This document shows, piece by piece, positions 26,333 through 36,090 of a stretch of DNA of 64,000 nt. Origin of the DNA: Rhodospirillales bacterium (lineage in GTDB: Bacteria > Pseudomonadota > Alphaproteobacteria > Rhodospirillales > Thalassospiraceae). Location of the stretch: assembly GCA_019634165.1 (NCBI GenBank), contig JAHQVT010000013.1:62001-126000 (forward strand), given 5' to 3'. Each line of letters starts with the position of its first letter. Position 1 is the first letter of the stretch. The notes under the pieces were generated by a model. That model did no database searches, had not been told where the DNA came from, and was given only the letters and a program-made list of their open reading frames with translations. A program made the position numbers and the translations under genes.

Positions 26333-27340
26333 ATGAAGATTTTCAAGAAGACCCTTTCGGCGTCTGTCGCCGCTATCACCATGTCTGTTGCTGCTTTTGG
26401 CATGTCTGCATCTGCTGATGCCGAAACCCTGAAACTGTCGCATCAGTGGTCAACCAGTGACATCCGTCACAAAGTTGCACAGATCATTGCTGACGAAGTC
26501 AAAGCAGCCAACGTTGATCTGGAAATCCAGATTTTCCCATCAGGCTCCCTGTTCAAAGCAAAAGAACAGTGGACCCCGATGACACGTGGCCAGCTTGACA
26601 TGATTGTTTACCCGCTGGCATATGCCGGTGGTCGTGTTCCGGCAACCAACCTTACCCTGATGCCGGCTCTGGTTAAAAACCACGACCATGCAAACCGCAT
26701 CAACGAATCTCCGTTCATGGCCAAAATCGAAGAGCTCCTGAACGAAGATGGTGTTGTCACCGTTGCCAAAGGCTGGCTTGCAGGTGGTTTTGCGTCGGCT
26801 ACGGGCTGCATCAAAAATCCTGATGACGTAAAAGGTCTTCAGATTCGTGCCGCTGGTAAATCATTCGAGCAGATGCTTGAAGGTGCCGGTGCGTCTATCG
26901 CAGCGATGCCAAGCTCGGAAATCTATCCGGCAATGCAGACCGGCGTTCTTGATGCTGCAAACACCAGCTCGTCGAGCTTCGTTTCCTACCGTATCTATGA
27001 ACAGGTAAAATGCTATACTCCAGCGGCTGGAAATGCCCTGTGGTTCATGTATCAGCCAGTTCTGATGTCGAAGAAAAGCTACGACAACCTGAACGACGCA
27101 CAGAAAGCCGCATTGGCTGCTGCTGCGAAAACAGCAGAAGCATATTACACCACCGAAGGCCGCAAACAGGATTCCGACAGTGTCGCAGTCTTTAAGGAAG
27201 CCGGTGTTGAAATTGCTGATCTCAGCGACGAGGACTTTGCAGCATGGCAGGCAATTGCCATGAAAACGTCCTATGCTAAGTTCGTTGAAGAGACCCCGAA
27301 CGGTCAGGAACTTCTTGATTTGGCTCTTGCCGTCAAGTGA
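26333..27340 (+). CDS. matP: TRAP transporter solute-binding protein (probably malonate)
   Basis: 335 residues, a periplasmic DctP-type binding protein. A Sec signal peptide (1-30, cleavage after ADA) is followed by the DctP fold; Arg172 in GLQIRAAGKSF is the conserved carboxylate-binding arginine. A malonate substrate is inferred from the downstream malonyl-CoA decarboxylase and synthetase, as in the MatPQM system of Sinorhizobium meliloti. Excellent SD (GGGAGGAAA). First gene of a six-step unit under the divergent GntR protein; an 11-bp hairpin follows it, which fits higher expression of the binding protein than of the permeases. Confidence 0.88.
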   Translation: MKIFKKTLSASVAAITMSVAAFGMSASADAETLKLSHQWSTSDIRHKVAQIIADEVKAANVDLEIQIFPSGSLFKAKEQWTPMTRGQLDMIVYPLAYAGGRVPATNLTLMPALVKNHDHANRINESPFMAKIEELLNEDGVVTVAKGWLAGGFASATGCIKNPDDVKGLQIRAAGKSFEQMLEGAGASIAAMPSSEIYPAMQTGVLDAANTSSSSFVSYRIYEQVKCYTPAAGNALWFMYQPVLMSKKSYDNLNDAQKAALAAAAKTAEAYYTTEGRKQDSDSVAVFKEAGVEIADLSDEDFAAWQAIAMKTSYAKFVEETPNGQELLDLALAVK

Positions 27341-27362
27341 TCCGTCTGTGATGTGATTTGAT

Positions 27363-27388
27363 GGTGGTGCCGGTCATCCGGCACCACC
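27363..27388 (+). repeat. Intercistronic hairpin between matP and matQ
   Basis: GGTGGTGCCGG and CCGGCACCACC form a perfect 11-bp stem with a TCAT loop. No T run follows. Such hairpins behind binding-protein genes often protect the 3' end of the upstream message. Confidence 0.75.
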
Positions 27389-27448
27389 CCATTTCCCAAA
27401 GAATACAAACACAACAGAACAATTCGGTTCCGTCAGAGGAGTACGCGC

Positions 27449-28138
27449 GTGTCGAACGCCATGTCCCCGCACCCACTTCCGATTGATTTGCCCGATGATT
27501 TCGCGCAAACACCAAGTGCGTCGCATTCCGTTAAATCAGATATGCCAACCCCACCCGATGTCGAGCCGATCGACCCGCAAAACGCACAGGCAGACGGCCG
27601 TTCTCATCCGCCCAAAGGGCCGATTGATGGCTTCATTGCTGTAATTCATTTTGCGTCCAGAGTTTGCGGTGCTGCCTCGGCATCAATGTTTGCCGTCGCA
27701 ATGCTGATCATTTGCCAGTTGGTCTTCATGCGTTATGTCCTCAACGCATCCACAGTCTGGCAGACCGAAGCCGTTATTTTCCTGATGATCGGTGCGACCC
27801 TAGTTGGCCTGCCCTATGTGCAGTTGATCCGCGGCCATGTGAATGTCGATCTTTTGCCGCTTTATCTTAAAAGCACTGCGCGCATGACACTTGCCATTGT
27901 CACCTTGCTGTGTGGCATGGGGATCAGTGTCCTGTTTGGCTTTTACGGGTTTGAGCTGGTTGTCGAAGCCTTTGAAGGCGGCTGGCTGTCTGAAACCATC
28001 TGGGCTGTGCCCCTGTGGAAACCGTTCGCGGCTCTGCCGATCGGGTTTGGCTTGCTGTTTTTGCAATTCCTTGCCGATTTTCTGTCCCTGATCACCCGCC
28101 GGTCGACGCCGTTCGATCTGCGCGACGACGCATTCTAA
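27449..28138 (+). CDS. matQ: TRAP transporter small permease (DctQ type)
   Basis: 229 residues: a long polar N-terminal tail of about 60 residues, then four membrane spans (about 63-90, 104-124, 143-166 and 190-212) as in DctQ subunits, including a span-edge LRNASTVWQTEAVIF-like block (here VLNASTVWQTEAVIF). It forms the membrane complex with the large permease. The GTG at 27449 is selected by AGAGGAG 7 bases upstream; the ATG at 27461 lies too far from it. The proline-rich N-terminal extension is unusual for the family. Confidence 0.85.
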   Translation: MSNAMSPHPLPIDLPDDFAQTPSASHSVKSDMPTPPDVEPIDPQNAQADGRSHPPKGPIDGFIAVIHFASRVCGAASASMFAVAMLIICQLVFMRYVLNASTVWQTEAVIFLMIGATLVGLPYVQLIRGHVNVDLLPLYLKSTARMTLAIVTLLCGMGISVLFGFYGFELVVEAFEGGWLSETIWAVPLWKPFAALPIGFGLLFLQFLADFLSLITRRSTPFDLRDDAF

Positions 28139-28150
28139 GGAGGCCGCACC

Positions 28151-29467
28151 ATGGATCCCTTGCTTCTTGCGGCCATCGTTGGCATCGCAACCACAGTTGT
28201 CCTTTTCTCTGGCATACCGGTCGGTATCGGCCTTCTTCTGGTCAGTGTCGGGTTTATCATCGCCTTTGATGGCACCGGCTCTTTGCCGCTTCTGCCAGAA
28301 ATCCTGTTTGGTAAACTTGAAAGTTTCGAAGTTCTCGCAATCCCGATGTTCATCCTGATGGGGGCGGTTGTCGCATCCTCACGGGCGGGCGGTGATCTTT
28401 ATTCTGTGCTTGATCGCTGGTTAACCCGCGTTCCGGGTGGTTTGGTTATTTCCAATCTTGGTGCTTGTGCGATTTTCTCGGCCCTTTCGGGATCATCGCC
28501 TGCAACCTGTGCCGCGATTGGTAAAATGGGCATTCCGGCGATGCGCGAACGCGGCTTCCCCGATACGGTTGCTGCCGGATCAATTGCTGCGGGCGGCACC
28601 CTTGGCATCCTGATCCCGCCAAGTGTCACCATGATTGTCTATGGTATCTCTACCGAAACATCGATTGGCCGCCTGTTCCTTGCCGGTCTGTTGCCCGGAC
28701 TAATGTTGACGGCACTGTTCATGGCTTGGTCGCTTTATTCGACCTGGCGTCAGGGCAACGCGCAAGGCGCCCTTAGTGCTGTCAAATATAGCTGGAAGGA
28801 AAAATTTGAAATCCTTCCACGGGTTCTGCCATTCCTCGTCATTATTGGGGCTGTTTTGTTTGCCCTGTATGGTGGTGTTGCCACCCCGTCTGAGACGGCT
28901 GGTGTTGGTGCGCTGTTCTGCCTGATCACGGCGATGATTGTGTATCGCATGTGGAAACCCGGTCAGCTTTGGCACGTTATGCGTGATACCACCAAAGAAT
29001 CGGTCATGATCCTTCTGATCATTGGTGCAGCAGGCCTGTTTAGCTACATGCTGTCATCGCTGTTCATTACCCAGTCGATTGCACAGTGGATCTCGATGCT
29101 TGATGTCAACCGCTGGGTCTTGATGGGCTTCATCAATCTGTTCTTGTTGATCAGTGGCTTCTTCCTGCCGCCGGTTGCTGTGATCTTGATGAGCGCACCA
29201 ATCTTGCTTCCCGTGATCATCAATGCCGGATTTGATCCGTATTGGTTTGCCGTGATCCTGACGATCAATATGGAAATCGGCCTGATCACCCCGCCGGTTG
29301 GCTTGAACCTGTATGTTATCAATGGCATCGCCCCCGACATTCGTCTGCAGAGCATCCTTAAGGGCGCGTTCCCTTATGTTCTTTGCATGATTGTCGCGAT
29401 CGTCATTCTTTGCTTCTTCCCGCAAATCGCCACCTGGCTTCCTGAAACGGTTATTGGAGGACGCTAA
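28151..29467 (+). CDS. matM: TRAP transporter large permease (DctM type)
   Basis: 438 residues with about twelve to thirteen spans. Typical DctM sequence includes GSSPATCAAIGKMGIPAM, AAGGTLGILIPPSVTMIVYG and NMEIGLITPPVGLNLYVING. It is the Na+-driven transport subunit. SD AAGGAGG precedes the ATG, overlapping the matQ stop. The TAA stop overlaps the ATG of the malonyl-CoA decarboxylase gene (TAATG), tying transport and catabolism in one message. Confidence 0.92.
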   Translation: MDPLLLAAIVGIATTVVLFSGIPVGIGLLLVSVGFIIAFDGTGSLPLLPEILFGKLESFEVLAIPMFILMGAVVASSRAGGDLYSVLDRWLTRVPGGLVISNLGACAIFSALSGSSPATCAAIGKMGIPAMRERGFPDTVAAGSIAAGGTLGILIPPSVTMIVYGISTETSIGRLFLAGLLPGLMLTALFMAWSLYSTWRQGNAQGALSAVKYSWKEKFEILPRVLPFLVIIGAVLFALYGGVATPSETAGVGALFCLITAMIVYRMWKPGQLWHVMRDTTKESVMILLIIGAAGLFSYMLSSLFITQSIAQWISMLDVNRWVLMGFINLFLLISGFFLPPVAVILMSAPILLPVIINAGFDPYWFAVILTINMEIGLITPPVGLNLYVINGIAPDIRLQSILKGAFPYVLCMIVAIVILCFFPQIATWLPETVIGGR

Positions 29468-30783
29468 TGTCAGGCATTTCTGTCAGAAGCTGGATTTCAA
29501 GTATTGCCGACCGCGGTCGTGAATTGCTTGATCTGCCAATTTCCACCCCACAAGACCCGTTCGCGCAGCTTGCTGCCATGTGCAAAGACCTTGTTTCGCA
29601 AAAGGGCGAAGCAAGGGGCACAGCAGCCGCCCGCGAAGTGGTCCGCCTTTGGGAAAACCTGCCGGAAAAGGATCATCTTCGGTTCTTTCAGATGATCCAA
29701 AATGACTTTAGTGCCAATCGCACCGCAGTCACCAAGGCAGCAGAAGCATTCGCCAAAGACCCGTCAGAACCCAATCTGGCGGTCTTGACCAAGGCATCAG
29801 AACCTGTTCGTCAGGAACTTTTGCGTCGGATTAACATGGCACCAAGCGGGACGCGCGCGATTGTCGATATGCGTGAAACCCTGATTGGTCTTTTGAAAAC
29901 CAATCGTGATCTTGAACCACTTAATGCCGATATGCAGCACCTGCTAACCAGTTGGTTTAACCGTGGTTTTCTTGAACTTCGCCATATTGATTGGGACACA
30001 TCCGCTGCCATCCTAGAAAAACTGATCCGCTATGAAGCGGTTCACGAAATTCAAGGCTGGGAAGATTTGCGTCGTCGTCTGGCAACGGACCGGAAATGTT
30101 TTGCCTTTTTCCATCCAGCCATTCCTGACGATCCGCTGATTTTTGTCGAGGTCGCCTTGGTTCATGGTTTGGCCGACAGTGTTCAGGCACTGCTGGCACC
30201 CGAAATTGACGAAAAAGCCCCTGAAACAGCCAAGACCGCAATTTTCTATTCCATTAGCAATTGCCAAGCCGGGCTGAAGGGGATTTCGTTTGGTAACTTC
30301 CTGATCAAACAGGTTGTCGAAGAACTCAAACGTGAATTCCCGCAACTTAAAGAATTCGCCACCCTGTCCCCCATTCCCGGCTTTATGGGATGGCTGCGCA
30401 CCCGCCAAAAAAGCAAGGCCGATGATGCTGATCTTGCCGGCAAGGTTCTTGAAGGGCTTAGCAACGAAGAATGGATCAATGATCCCGAAAAGGTCGAAGC
30501 CCTGCGCAAACCGACTGTTGCGTTGTGCGCGACCTACCTTGCGACCTGCAAACGTGGCAAATCGCCGCTTGATCCCACCGCCCGTTTCCATCTTGGCAAT
30601 GGTGCACAGCTTGAACGGCTGAACTGGTTGGGTGACACATCAAACAAAGGTCTGCGCCAAGCGGGTGGCATGATGGTGAATTATGCCTACCACCTTGATG
30701 ATATAGAGAGAAATCACGAAGCGCTGATGAATGACGGAAAGATTGCAACATCGAAATCCGTCGCACAGCTTGCCGGTATTTAA
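29467..30783 (+). CDS. matA: Malonyl-CoA decarboxylase
   Basis: 438 residues, matching bacterial MatA. It decarboxylates malonyl-CoA to acetyl-CoA and CO2. The helical N-terminal domain (about 1-150) and GNAT-like catalytic domain (HPAIPDDPLIFVEVAL, then FYSISNCQAGLKGISFGNFLIKQV, then HLGNGAQLERLNWLGDTS with the catalytic His) are present. GGAGGA precedes the ATG, which overlaps the matM stop. With MatB it turns imported malonate into acetyl-CoA. Confidence 0.93.
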   Translation: MSGISVRSWISSIADRGRELLDLPISTPQDPFAQLAAMCKDLVSQKGEARGTAAAREVVRLWENLPEKDHLRFFQMIQNDFSANRTAVTKAAEAFAKDPSEPNLAVLTKASEPVRQELLRRINMAPSGTRAIVDMRETLIGLLKTNRDLEPLNADMQHLLTSWFNRGFLELRHIDWDTSAAILEKLIRYEAVHEIQGWEDLRRRLATDRKCFAFFHPAIPDDPLIFVEVALVHGLADSVQALLAPEIDEKAPETAKTAIFYSISNCQAGLKGISFGNFLIKQVVEELKREFPQLKEFATLSPIPGFMGWLRTRQKSKADDADLAGKVLEGLSNEEWINDPEKVEALRKPTVALCATYLATCKRGKSPLDPTARFHLGNGAQLERLNWLGDTSNKGLRQAGGMMVNYAYHLDDIERNHEALMNDGKIATSKSVAQLAGI

Positions 30784-30795
30784 GTAGGTATGACC

Positions 30796-32322
30796 ATGTC
30801 AGATAATCTATTCCAAACTTTTCTGGACCGTTTCCCGGCAGATAAATCACAGACGTTTTTGATCGAACGCGATGGCACCGAACGCAGTTTTGAATGGCTT
30901 TTGGACCGTACGGGCCGTTATGCCGCTGTTCTTGCATCACACGGTGTGGTTAAAGGGGATCGCGTTGCCGCACAGGTCGATAAATCATCCGACGTGATTG
31001 CGCTTTATCTTGCCTGTCTGCAAGTCGGGGCGGCTCACCTGCCGCTTAATACCGGCTATACCAGTGATGAAATCGGCTATTTCCTTGGTGATGCTGCCCC
31101 ACGTGTATTTGTATGCCGTGCCGCCAATATAGATGCAGCCATGGAACTTGGTCGTCAGAACAATGTCGGTGCTGTCCTGTCGCTTGGCAGCAATGGCGAT
31201 GGAACCCTGAACGATCAGGCAGCATCGATTGCGCCAATGGTCGATGTGGTTGCTGCTGATAAGGATGACGTTGCTGCAATCCTTTATACATCGGGCACGA
31301 CCGGCCGTTCGAAGGGCGCAATGCTGACCCACAATAATCTGGGATCGAATGCCAAAACACTACATGCGGCATGGGGCTTTAAACCCGGTGACACGCTGCT
31401 TCATGCTTTGCCCCTATTCCACACTCACGGCCTGTTTGTTGCGATCAACATCATGCTGATGAATGGTGGCAAGGTCATCTTGCTTCCGAAATTTGATGCC
31501 GATGACGTGATTGAGCGCCTGCCGCAATCAACCGTTCTGATGGGTGTTCCGACCTTCTATACCCGTCTGCTTTCCCATCCCGGCTTTACCAAGGATGTTA
31601 CCGCTAACATGCGGTTATTCGTTTCGGGTTCCGCCCCGCTTCTGGCCGAAACCCATGATGCGTTCTTTGAACGCACCGGACATAAGATCCTTGAACGTTA
31701 CGGCATGACCGAAACCTGCATGAACACGTCCAACCCTTATGACGGCGAACGTCGTCCGGGTGCCGTTGGCCCGACCCTTCCGGGGATTGAAGCCCGCATT
31801 TGTGACAAGGATGGCAATGTTCTTGGTGCTGGTGAAATCGGTGTTCTTGAAGTCCGTGGCCCGAACGTCTTTAAGGGCTATTGGCAGATGCCCGAAAAAA
31901 CCGCATCAGAATTCCGCGATGACGGCTTCTTTATCACAGGCGATCTGGCCACCATTGGCCAAGACGGCTATGTCACCATTGTTGGCCGGGACAAAGACCT
32001 GATCATTTCGGGTGGCTTTAACGTCTATCCAAAAGAAGTCGAAGAAGTCATTGGCGAATATGACGAGGTAGAAGAGGTCGCAATCTTTGGCCTGCCCCAC
32101 CCGGACTTTGGCGAGGCCGTCGCGGGCGTGATCGTCGCAAAGAATGGTGATCAGACAGACACCGACGTACTGATCAAACGCACCCAAGACAAATTGGCAA
32201 AATTCAAGGTGCCCAAACGCATTTGGATCATCAAAGAACTGCCGCGCAACACCATGGGTAAAATTCAGAAAGCCGAATTGCGCAAGCTTTATGCCGACAC
32301 CTTTACCTCCCCTGCTGCATGA
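30796..32322 (+). CDS. matB: Malonyl-CoA synthetase
   Basis: 508 residues, an acyl-adenylate-forming enzyme that activates malonate with ATP and CoA. Motifs: AAILYTSGTTGRSKGAML (phosphate loop, about 156-173), YGMTETCMNTSNPYDGERR, the D/R hinge in VGRDKDLIISGGFNVYPKEVEE, and the C-terminal catalytic Lys in RNTMGKIQKAEL. The TYR-MTE-MNTSNP region is typical of MatB rather than acetyl-CoA synthetase. ATG at 30796 is preferred because AGG lies 7 bases upstream; ATG at 30790 sits almost on it. Last gene of the malonate operon, followed by a strong terminator. Confidence 0.93.
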   Translation: MSDNLFQTFLDRFPADKSQTFLIERDGTERSFEWLLDRTGRYAAVLASHGVVKGDRVAAQVDKSSDVIALYLACLQVGAAHLPLNTGYTSDEIGYFLGDAAPRVFVCRAANIDAAMELGRQNNVGAVLSLGSNGDGTLNDQAASIAPMVDVVAADKDDVAAILYTSGTTGRSKGAMLTHNNLGSNAKTLHAAWGFKPGDTLLHALPLFHTHGLFVAINIMLMNGGKVILLPKFDADDVIERLPQSTVLMGVPTFYTRLLSHPGFTKDVTANMRLFVSGSAPLLAETHDAFFERTGHKILERYGMTETCMNTSNPYDGERRPGAVGPTLPGIEARICDKDGNVLGAGEIGVLEVRGPNVFKGYWQMPEKTASEFRDDGFFITGDLATIGQDGYVTIVGRDKDLIISGGFNVYPKEVEEVIGEYDEVEEVAIFGLPHPDFGEAVAGVIVAKNGDQTDTDVLIKRTQDKLAKFKVPKRIWIIKELPRNTMGKIQKAELRKLYADTFTSPAA

Positions 32323-32387
32323 AGAGATGTAGCTAAATCTCCCGCTGCCTAATTGGCAGCACCCAAAGGGTCTTTTGACCCACCTTT

Positions 32388-32419
32388 CCGGTCAGGGCCC
32401 TTCTGACCGGATTTTTTTT
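32388..32419 (+). terminator. Terminator of the malonate operon
   Basis: CCGGTCAG pairs with CTGACCGG around a 7-base loop, followed by eight T. Confidence 0.92.
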
Positions 32420-32577
32420 GTCTACTGCGTGGCCCCCAAAACCATTCCATCGCCTTGCGGCTTCCCGTTGCTCTTTGCCCCTTGCCCATTGCATTCGCCC
32501 CTGAACCAGACCATTTTTGCCAAGGTTGGCCAAATGGCTATTTCGAAATGCATATAACGTGAATGAACGGGAGAGAT

Positions 32578-33360
32578 ATGAGCAACGCGTCTGATCAAAG
32601 GGTCGCTTTTGTAACCGGGGCGGCACAGGGTGTGGGCCTTGGCATATCAAAGCATCTTCTTGATCTTGGCTGGCGTGTGGTCCTGTTTGACCTTGATGAA
32701 GAAGCCGGGCGCGAAGCGATAAAGTCGCTTTCCGATGCACAGCAGGACCGCGCACTTTTCTTACATGGCGACGTGTCCGATGAAGCCTCCGTCAAGCTTG
32801 CCATGCAGCAAACCGTTGATCGCTTTGGCCGGATTGATGGTCTTGTCAATAATGCCGGTATTGCCGATCCGCATTCAGGCAGCATTGAACATCTTGAATG
32901 GGACCAGTGGCAGCGCGTGATCAATGTCAATCTGGGTGGGGTGTTACTTGCGACCAAGCACGCGACCCAGCATTTGCGCCAGACCAAGGGTGCGATCGTC
33001 AACATCACCTCGACCCGCGCATTTCAATCAGAACCCGATACTGAATCCTATGCCGCATCCAAAGGCGGGATTGTTGCCCTGACCCACGCATTGGCAGTCA
33101 GTCTTTCCGGGGCAGTACGTGTCAATGCCATCGCACCGGGCTGGATCGAAGTCGGTGACTGGCAAAAACAGGCTAACAGGACCACCGCTGATCACAGCAC
33201 CGCAGATAAATCTCAGCATCCGGTGGGGCGCGTCGGTCGGCCAGAAGACATCGCACAAGCCGTCTCCTTCCTGCTAGACGCGGACAAATCCGGCTTCATG
33301 ACCGGCGAAACCATCCGTATTGATGGCGGCATGACGCATAAGATGATTTATTCAAACTGA
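32578..33360 (+). CDS. Short-chain dehydrogenase/reductase (SDR)
   Basis: 260 residues. Cofactor motif VTGAAQGVGLGI (about 12-23), NNAGI, catalytic Ser in NITSTRAF and SYAASKGG (YxxxK), and a C-terminal GETIRIDGGMTHKM end. The Asp in LFDLDEE after the second strand suggests NAD(H). The substrate is unknown. ATG at 32578 has GGGAG just upstream; an in-frame ATG at 32563 does not. It lies behind the malonate operon terminator, so it has its own promoter. Confidence 0.87.
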   Translation: MSNASDQRVAFVTGAAQGVGLGISKHLLDLGWRVVLFDLDEEAGREAIKSLSDAQQDRALFLHGDVSDEASVKLAMQQTVDRFGRIDGLVNNAGIADPHSGSIEHLEWDQWQRVINVNLGGVLLATKHATQHLRQTKGAIVNITSTRAFQSEPDTESYAASKGGIVALTHALAVSLSGAVRVNAIAPGWIEVGDWQKQANRTTADHSTADKSQHPVGRVGRPEDIAQAVSFLLDADKSGFMTGETIRIDGGMTHKMIYSN

Positions 33361-33382
33361 TTTTTCAGTCGTTCCGAGGCGA

Positions 33383-34033
33383 CTACGATTGGGATAACCC
33401 TATGGAATTTTTGCATATGTTCTCACCTGAGTTAGACATCATGCATAGCCTTATGGACCCACTATTTCCCAAACTGCTATTCAAATCGAAACGTGCACTT
33501 CCACCAAAAAACATTTCGCTTATGGCTGGTGCGTTACGCTTCAATATACGAATTTCGATTTGATGATTTGGCTGAACAGCGCAGGGCAATCTAGTACTCT
33601 GCTCATTACACGTGTTGGACAATGGAGACCAAATATAGGGGTCAGACCTGCCTCCGAACACTCGTATAGCACCACTCGCGTCAGGGACAGGGGGTAAGGA
33701 AACGCCTATAGAGCTTCCGATCACCTTTTTCACTAAGTGAATGTTTCTCAACTTCTTTCCAACGTCACCATCCAACGTCAACTGCTCGAAAGCAATTGGG
33801 ATAGCATCAGAAAACTCCAAAGAAATCTCGCTGAGGGTAGTATCTTTACCACCAATATTCCTGACGATGAATATTAGCTCTCTGTCCGAAACCATTTCTC
33901 GGTCAAAAACAAGTTCACCATCCGAAGGCGTTGAGTGAATCTGCCAACCGAGTGATATACACGCGACGATCGTACCTATGAAGCCAAGTAGAGGACCTAT
34001 CCAATAACTGTGTCTAACTAGGAGTGATTTCAT
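33383..34033 (-). CDS. Unrecognised membrane-anchored protein
   Basis: 216 residues; I do not recognise it. One N-terminal membrane span (about 12-31) with a short cytoplasmic N-terminus suggests a type II anchor with a periplasmic domain of about 180 residues. That domain looks beta-rich (alternating patterns such as RELIFIVRNIGGKDTTLSEISLEFSD) and holds four Cys, two flanking a Pro-rich segment. Base composition is more AT-rich than dxs and the flanking genes, which suggests recent acquisition. It begins 36 bases after the dxs stop on the same strand, so it may be read through from dxs. No clear SD. Confidence 0.55.
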   Translation of the reverse strand: MKSLLVRHSYWIGPLLGFIGTIVACISLGWQIHSTPSDGELVFDREMVSDRELIFIVRNIGGKDTTLSEISLEFSDAIPIAFEQLTLDGDVGKKLRNIHLVKKVIGSSIGVSLPPVPDASGAIRVFGGRSDPYIWSPLSNTCNEQSTRLPCAVQPNHQIEIRILKRNAPAISEMFFGGSARFDLNSSLGNSGSIRLCMMSNSGENICKNSIGLSQS

Positions 34034-34069
34034 GTGTCTATCAAGATCGTGAAAAGTGCCAAGTGTTAG

Positions 34070-35989
34070 TCAGGCCCGCGCCTTGCTTTCTGAAAGCCCC
34101 AGCGCCCCAAGCGCTGTTTTGACAATCGCCTTGGCATCAAGACCTGCCTTCTGATACTGGATTTCCGGCTTATCGTGGTCAATCAGCATATCTGGCAATG
34201 CCATTGTGCGGATTTTAAGCCCGTTATCCAAAAGCCCCTGCCCGGCCATATGCTGCAACACCATCGCCCCGAAACCGTTGATCGATCCTTCTTCGATGGT
34301 GATCAAAACTTCGTGGTTGCGCGCAAGATCAGCAATCAATTCATGATCAAGCGGCTTGGCAAAACGCGCATCGGCAACCGTCGCAGGAAGCCCACGTGCT
34401 GCAAGGTCTTCTGCCGCCAAAAGGGCCTCGGCCAGTCGCGTACCATAGGACAGAATAGCAATCTTGCCCCCTTCGCGCAGGATGCGGCCCTTACCGATCT
34501 CAAGAACTTGTCCCTCGGTCGGCATTTCAACGCCAACACCTTCGCCGCGCGGATAACGGAACGCACTTGGGCGGTCATCAATCGCCCAGGCGGTTGTCGT
34601 CATATGCACCAACTCGGCCTCATCAGCCGCCGCCATCAGAACAAAGTTCGGCAAACAGCCAAGATAGGCAATATCATAAGCCCCGGCATGGGTTGCACCA
34701 TCGGCCCCAACCAAACCTGCACGGTCCATCGCAAACCGCACCGGAAGGTTTTGGATGGCAACATCATGCACAACCTGATCATACCCACGCTGCAAGAAGG
34801 TCGAATACAGCGTGCAGAACGGTTTGTACCCTTCGCATGCCATTCCGGCCGCAAAGGTTACTGCATGCTGTTCGGCAATCCCGACATCAAAGGAACGATC
34901 AGGGAAATGATCGGCAAAGATATTTACCCCCGTCCCGGATGGCATCGCTGCCGTAATCGCGGTGACTTTTTCGTCCTTTTCCGCCAGCTTGACCAACGTT
35001 TCACCGTAAACCTTGGTGTAGCTTGGCGCATTCGGGGTCGGCTTGGCCTGTTTGCCGGTGACAACATCAAATTTGGCAACGCCATGATATTTATCGGCGG
35101 CATTTTCCGCCGGACCATATCCCTTGCCCTTTTGCGTCACCGCATGGATCAGAATCGGGCCATCAACATCGGCATCGCGCACGTTTTTAAGAACCGGCAA
35201 CAAATGATCCATGTTGTGACCATCAATCGGCCCGACATAGAAAAAGCCCATTTCTTCAAACAGCGTCCCGCCCGTGACCATGCCACGGGTGTATTCTTCA
35301 AGCTTGCGCGCAGCTTCTTCAATCTGGCGCGGCAGATGCTTGGTCAGGCCTTTGGCCGCATTGCGAAGCCCCTGATACCCCTTGCCCGAAATCAGGCGTG
35401 ACAGATAACCCGACATGGAACCCACCGGCGGGGCAATCGACATGTCGTTATCGTTCAAGATCACGATCAAACGCTGATCGGTGGCCGCGGCATTGTTCAT
35501 GGCTTCATAGGCCATGCCCGCACTCATCGATCCATCGCCAATCACGGCAATCACGTTTTTGCGCTTATCATTGGAAAGCTGGTTGGCAACCGCCATCCCA
35601 AGACCCGCCGAGATCGAGGTGGAGCTATGCCCCGCGCCAAACGGATCATATTCAGATTCGCTGCGCTTGGTGAAACCCGAAAGCCCGCCACCCTGACGAA
35701 TGGTTCGAATACGATCACGACGCCCGGTCAGAATTTTATGCGGATAGCACTGATGCCCAACATCCCAGATCACGCGATCAGACGGGGTATCAAACAGGTA
35801 ATGGATCGCAACTGTCAGTTCGACAACACCAAGCCCGGCCCCCAAATGGCCACCAGTGACAGATACGGCATCAATCACCTCGGCGCGCAGTTCATCTGCC
35901 ACTTGCTTCATCTGGGCAGGCTGCAATTTGCGCAGCTCATCAGGGGTGTTAATCGTATCCAATAACGGGGTCTTGGAGGTCGCACTCAT
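34070..35989 (-). CDS. dxs: 1-deoxy-D-xylulose-5-phosphate synthase
   Basis: 639 residues, the thiamine-diphosphate enzyme joining pyruvate and glyceraldehyde 3-phosphate, the entry step of the MEP isoprenoid pathway. Visible: [16 protein letters not shown], the ThDP motif [17 protein letters not shown], and in the transketolase-like domain [15 protein letters not shown] (catalytic Glu). ATG at 35989 with a GAGACCGG site is preferred over a TTG at 36007. It is the last conserved gene of the HDAC-like/xseB/ispA/hydrolase/dxs run. Confidence 0.95.
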   Translation of the reverse strand: MSATSKTPLLDTINTPDELRKLQPAQMKQVADELRAEVIDAVSVTGGHLGAGLGVVELTVAIHYLFDTPSDRVIWDVGHQCYPHKILTGRRDRIRTIRQGGGLSGFTKRSESEYDPFGAGHSSTSISAGLGMAVANQLSNDKRKNVIAVIGDGSMSAGMAYEAMNNAAATDQRLIVILNDNDMSIAPPVGSMSGYLSRLISGKGYQGLRNAAKGLTKHLPRQIEEAARKLEEYTRGMVTGGTLFEEMGFFYVGPIDGHNMDHLLPVLKNVRDADVDGPILIHAVTQKGKGYGPAENAADKYHGVAKFDVVTGKQAKPTPNAPSYTKVYGETLVKLAEKDEKVTAITAAMPSGTGVNIFADHFPDRSFDVGIAEQHAVTFAAGMACEGYKPFCTLYSTFLQRGYDQVVHDVAIQNLPVRFAMDRAGLVGADGATHAGAYDIAYLGCLPNFVLMAAADEAELVHMTTTAWAIDDRPSAFRYPRGEGVGVEMPTEGQVLEIGKGRILREGGKIAILSYGTRLAEALLAAEDLAARGLPATVADARFAKPLDHELIADLARNHEVLITIEEGSINGFGAMVLQHMAGQGLLDNGLKIRTMALPDMLIDHDKPEIQYQKAGLDAKAIVKTALGALGLSESKARA

Positions 35990-36090
35990 ACCGGTCTCAA
36001 TTTTCAATTTTTTATATGGCGTTGATTACAACAAGGTGACGTTTCCAAGTCGAAGTTGCAAGCAGCGTAAAATAGCGGGGTTCAACTGAT

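Noticed and set aside
34175-35401. A 408-codon frame opposite dxs
   Set aside because: It lies wholly antisense to a clear dxs gene and its residues show no family pattern; it arises from the codon bias of dxs.
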